64,000 nucleotides of DNA from Pseudoips prasinana (lineage: Eukaryota; Arthropoda; Insecta; Lepidoptera; Nolidae): assembly GCA_951640165.1 (NCBI GenBank), contig OX621260.1, positions 24,570,001 to 24,634,000 on the forward strand, read 5' to 3'. A program made the translations under genes and the position numbers. The notes under the pieces are model-generated. The model saw nothing but the letters and a program-made list of their open reading frames with translations, made no database searches and was not told the DNA's origin. This document shows, in pieces, positions 61,155-64,000 of the stretch (its first letter is position 1; each line of letters begins with the position of its first letter).

Positions 61155-64000
61155 ATGGAAGCCATGTATGCATTGCAAAATAATAAAAGGCTTCTTATGG
61201 AAAAGGCTCAGATTAACTTTAAGAAAGCACCTAAAGATAGAATTACTACAATATACGTTGAGACCAGATTAGAACTATTTGAGACTTTGTGGAAGGATTT
61301 CTCGTCAACTCACAATAGCATTATACAGAATGCTACAGATGCACAGCGAGATTCCCATAAGTATTTTGTAGATGATGTTTATGACAGCACTGAAGAAGTT
61401 TACATTTCCCATAAAACTCAATTGAAAGAAGTTCTAAGTAAATTGACAAAGTCCAATTCTGAACAACAGCCAAAGACAAATGACCACGTAATGTCAAATA
61501 CTGTGAGGTTACCAAAGATAAATATTCCAAAATTTTTTGGTAATTATGCGGAGTGGACGACTTTTAAAGATTTGTTTACTTCTTTGATTCATAAGAATGA
61601 AAGTTTAGAAGACGTGCAAAAGATGCATTATTTGAAGGGTTTATTGTTGGGTGAAGCAGATCAACTTGTGAGACACATTGCGGTTTCATCAGATAACTAA
61701 TAAGAATGTTGGTCGTTGCTGCACAGTAGATATAACAATAAAAGATTTCTGTCCAATTGCATATTAAAGCGCTTGTTGAATCAGGCTAATGTAACAGAAT
61801 GCTCAAGTAGCCTAAAGGGTTTACTGGACACAACAATGGAGTGTCTAAATGGTCTAAAAAATCTCGGAATTGATGTTAGCACGTGGGATATCATAATTAT
61901 TTATATCATTAGTTCCAAGCTTGATTTCGAGTCAGGAAAACAATGGGAAACCAAAATTAGTTCCAAGGCAGAATTGCCCGTGCTTTCGGAATTTGGAGAT
62001 TTCTTGGAAGCCCGATTTCATGCACTCGAGTTTTTAGACACTAAGCAACCTAAACCAAATGTTTGTGTTATTAATAAACCAAAAACACACCATGTTGTTA
62101 GTACCGACTATAAAGCCGATGTAATCTTAATGTGTTCATTCTGTGGAGAAAGCCACAAAATTTCAAACTGTAAAACATTTGCTAAGAAAGATTGTGACGA
62201 GCGTCGGGAGTTTGCACGAGTTAGTAAGCTTTGTTATAACTGTCTAGGAACAAACCACTCCGTATATTCTTGCCGTCAACATACTAAATGTCACCTTTGT
62301 AAGAAGAAGCACCACACACTACTTCACCCAAAATCAAATGTCTATTCTGCTGAAATTATTGATAGTTCAGTAGAAACGAAGGCGGTGGCTGCCAATGTAG
62401 CCACCTCTTCCAGCCAAAGCAATACCAAACGCGTTTGTTGTTTTTCGGATGTTCACAACCATGCCCTGTTGGCCACAGCCCTGGTCAACGTTGAGTCAAG
62501 AACTGGTACTGGTGTTGTTTTAAGAGCTCTGATGGATCAGGGCTCTCAAGTCTCTTTTATCACAGAGGCTGCAGTACAGTTGCTTGGACTAAAGGAAACA
62601 CCGGCTCACACCGACATATTCCGACTAGGCGATGACGTCGGAAACTCAATGCCCTCGAAGTGGATAGTTCGATTTAAATTACAATCACGTGTAGATCCCA
62701 CCTTTGTTTTATATGTCGATGCTTATGTATTGAAAAGACTCACGTCCCATCTTCCTGAGAAGAAGATCATTCAGTTATCAGCTTCGTTCTCATCCTTAAA
62801 GTTAGCTGACCCGACTTTTGATACGCCTGGGAAAATTGATTTGTTGTTAAGTACGCGTGTAGTCGGAGAAGTTTTATTAAGTGGTTTAGTTAAGGATCCG
62901 GGGGGATCTCCAGTCGCCCAAAAGACTAAATTGGGCTGGATCTTGTCTGGTGAGATCCCATCGCCGGTTATCTGTAGGCCAGTATGTTATCATACTGTAG
63001 TACAGTCAGTGGATGTCAATGACCTTTTGCGTAAATTTTGGGAATTAGAATCGGAGCCTTCAGGTCATAGTACGATTTTAACTGAGGAAGAACAAAAATG
63101 CGAGGATTTCTACTCTAAAACCACCAAACGCGACGCGACCGGGAGGTATGTTGTAAAACTACCATTCAAAACTGAGTCGCCTAGTTGCACGTTTGGGGGA
63201 TCAGAGGTCATTGCCCGTAGGCGCTTTCTCAACCTAGAAAAAAGACTTTTAAAAGACTCGGAATTTAGGTCACAGTATAGCGCTGTTATAAACGAATATA
63301 TACAGCTGGGACATGCTGAGGTTGTCCCACAAAAAGAATTAGGTAAGGATGCGTTCTACTTACCTCATCACGCGGTGGTGCGTGAGGATAAAAGCACCAC
63401 AAAGGTTAGGGTCGTCTTTGACGCTTCATGTTCAGGCCACAATGGTATATCATTAAATAGAGAATTAATGGTTGGCCCAACCCTTCAACCTGATTTGCGT
63501 CAAATTATTATGCGGTGGCGGTGTCACCCTGTAAGTTTGGTCGCAGACATCGTGAAAATGTACCGTCAGGTTAAGGTTGCAGATGAGGATGTTGATTATC
63601 AGCGCATTTTGTGGCGTGACAATCCAATTGATGAATTAAAACATATTCGATTGTTGCGGGTTACCTTTGGAACATCTTCTGCGCCATACCTAGCGGTACG
63701 GTCTCTGCAACAACTAGCTCGGGATGAAGGAAATGATTTTCCTCTGGTGGCAGACAAGCTGCTTACATCGTGCTACGTAGATGACATTTTGACAGGTTGT
63801 CAGTCTGTCGCCGAAGGGGAGCTTATTTATCACCAGCTGAATCAATTGTTACGTCGCGGGGGTTTCGAGTTACAAAAGTGGTCCAGCAGTAGTGACGAAT
63901 TGTTACACAAAATGAACGAAAATATTGATAAGCAGGATAATTTGGAGCTTAAGATGGATACGGTTACTAAAATTTTAGGATTAACTTATCAACGAAAGTT
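61155..64000 (+). pseudogene. BEL/Pao gag-pol, 5' half, two stops in gag
   Basis: Starts MEAMYALQNNKRLLMEKAQI. The gag core LPKINIPKFFGNYAEWTTFK (about residue 117 onward, DUF1759 type) continues to VRHIAVSSDN. There two consecutive TAA codons (61696-61701 region) interrupt the frame; the same frame resumes at once with ECWSLLHSRYNNKRF and stays open for the remaining 2.3 kb. It then shows three zinc knuckles (CSFCGESHKISNC, CYNCLGTNHSVYSC, CHLCKKKHH), a protease motif LMDQGSQVSFIT, and a reverse transcriptase with VADIVKMYRQV (Asp at 63545) and SCYVDDILTG (63771-63797). RNase H, integrase and the 3' LTR lie beyond the window. Apart from the two stops I see no lesion, so the copy appears young. 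The family call is firm; activity is not expected from this copy. Confidence 0.85.

Overview
The window looks like a transposon-dense stretch of an insect genome, most likely a moth or butterfly (Lepidoptera). The base composition is AT-rich. It holds tRNA-derived SINEs, small Helitrons ending in CTAG-T behind a CGCG hairpin, LINEs with (TTTA)n tails, an RTE LINE with an (ATG)n tail, a mariner remnant, an ISL2EU-type transposase and a BEL/Pao LTR element. I found no host protein gene, rRNA or functional tRNA gene. All recognisable coding sequence belongs to mobile elements and nearly all of it is broken. The family assignments come from reading motifs by eye; no search was run.

Layout. 0-4.7 kb: a 112-bp tandem array of SINE tail, nested dispersed repeats, Helitrons and SINEs. 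4.7-7.1 kb: a reverse-oriented Jockey-group LINE. 7.1-10.2 kb: a nearly full-length but dead RTE LINE, the apparent source of seven or so short non-autonomous copies elsewhere in the window. 10.2-17.1 kb: a mariner remnant, MITE pairs, a tyrosine-recombinase-like fragment, a Tc1/IS630-like transposase remnant with an apparent intron, and LINE ends. 17-27 kb: SINEs and RTE derivatives with several stretches of unrecognised, possibly single-copy DNA. 27.1-29.8 kb: a roughly 0.39-kb unit present three times in tandem, each copy broken by different transposons, including a 767-bp element with long inverted ends. 30-35 kb: SINEs, a second RTE 3' end and an ISL2EU-like transposase ORF with an intact DDE triad. 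35.2-40 kb: a two-ORF LINE (minus strand) whose reverse transcriptase has lost its YADD box. 40-52 kb: Helitrons, SINEs, dispersed repeats and hairpins. 52.2-57.5 kb: a 5.28-kb two-ORF LINE (plus strand) inserted cleanly in a Helitron, followed by a head-to-tail Helitron array. 58.5-60.1 kb: another Helitron split by a LINE fragment, then a SINE. 60.1-64 kb: the LTR, leader, gag and first half of pol of a BEL/Pao element that runs off the window.

How the parts relate. The autonomous elements (RTE, three larger LINEs, mariner, ISL2EU-like, BEL) could supply or once supplied enzymes; the SINEs, MITEs, Helitron-like repeats and RTE-derived short elements carry only ends and depend on enzymes made elsewhere. 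Nesting gives relative ages: Helitron before the 5.28-kb LINE, tandem unit before its MITEs, SINE before the BEL LTR. The most unusual observations are a tRNA-like box A/box B segment about 200 bp upstream of ORF1, in the sense direction, in both two-ORF LINEs; the abutting Helitron arrays; the 767-bp inverted-repeat element; and the tandem unit disrupted independently in each copy.
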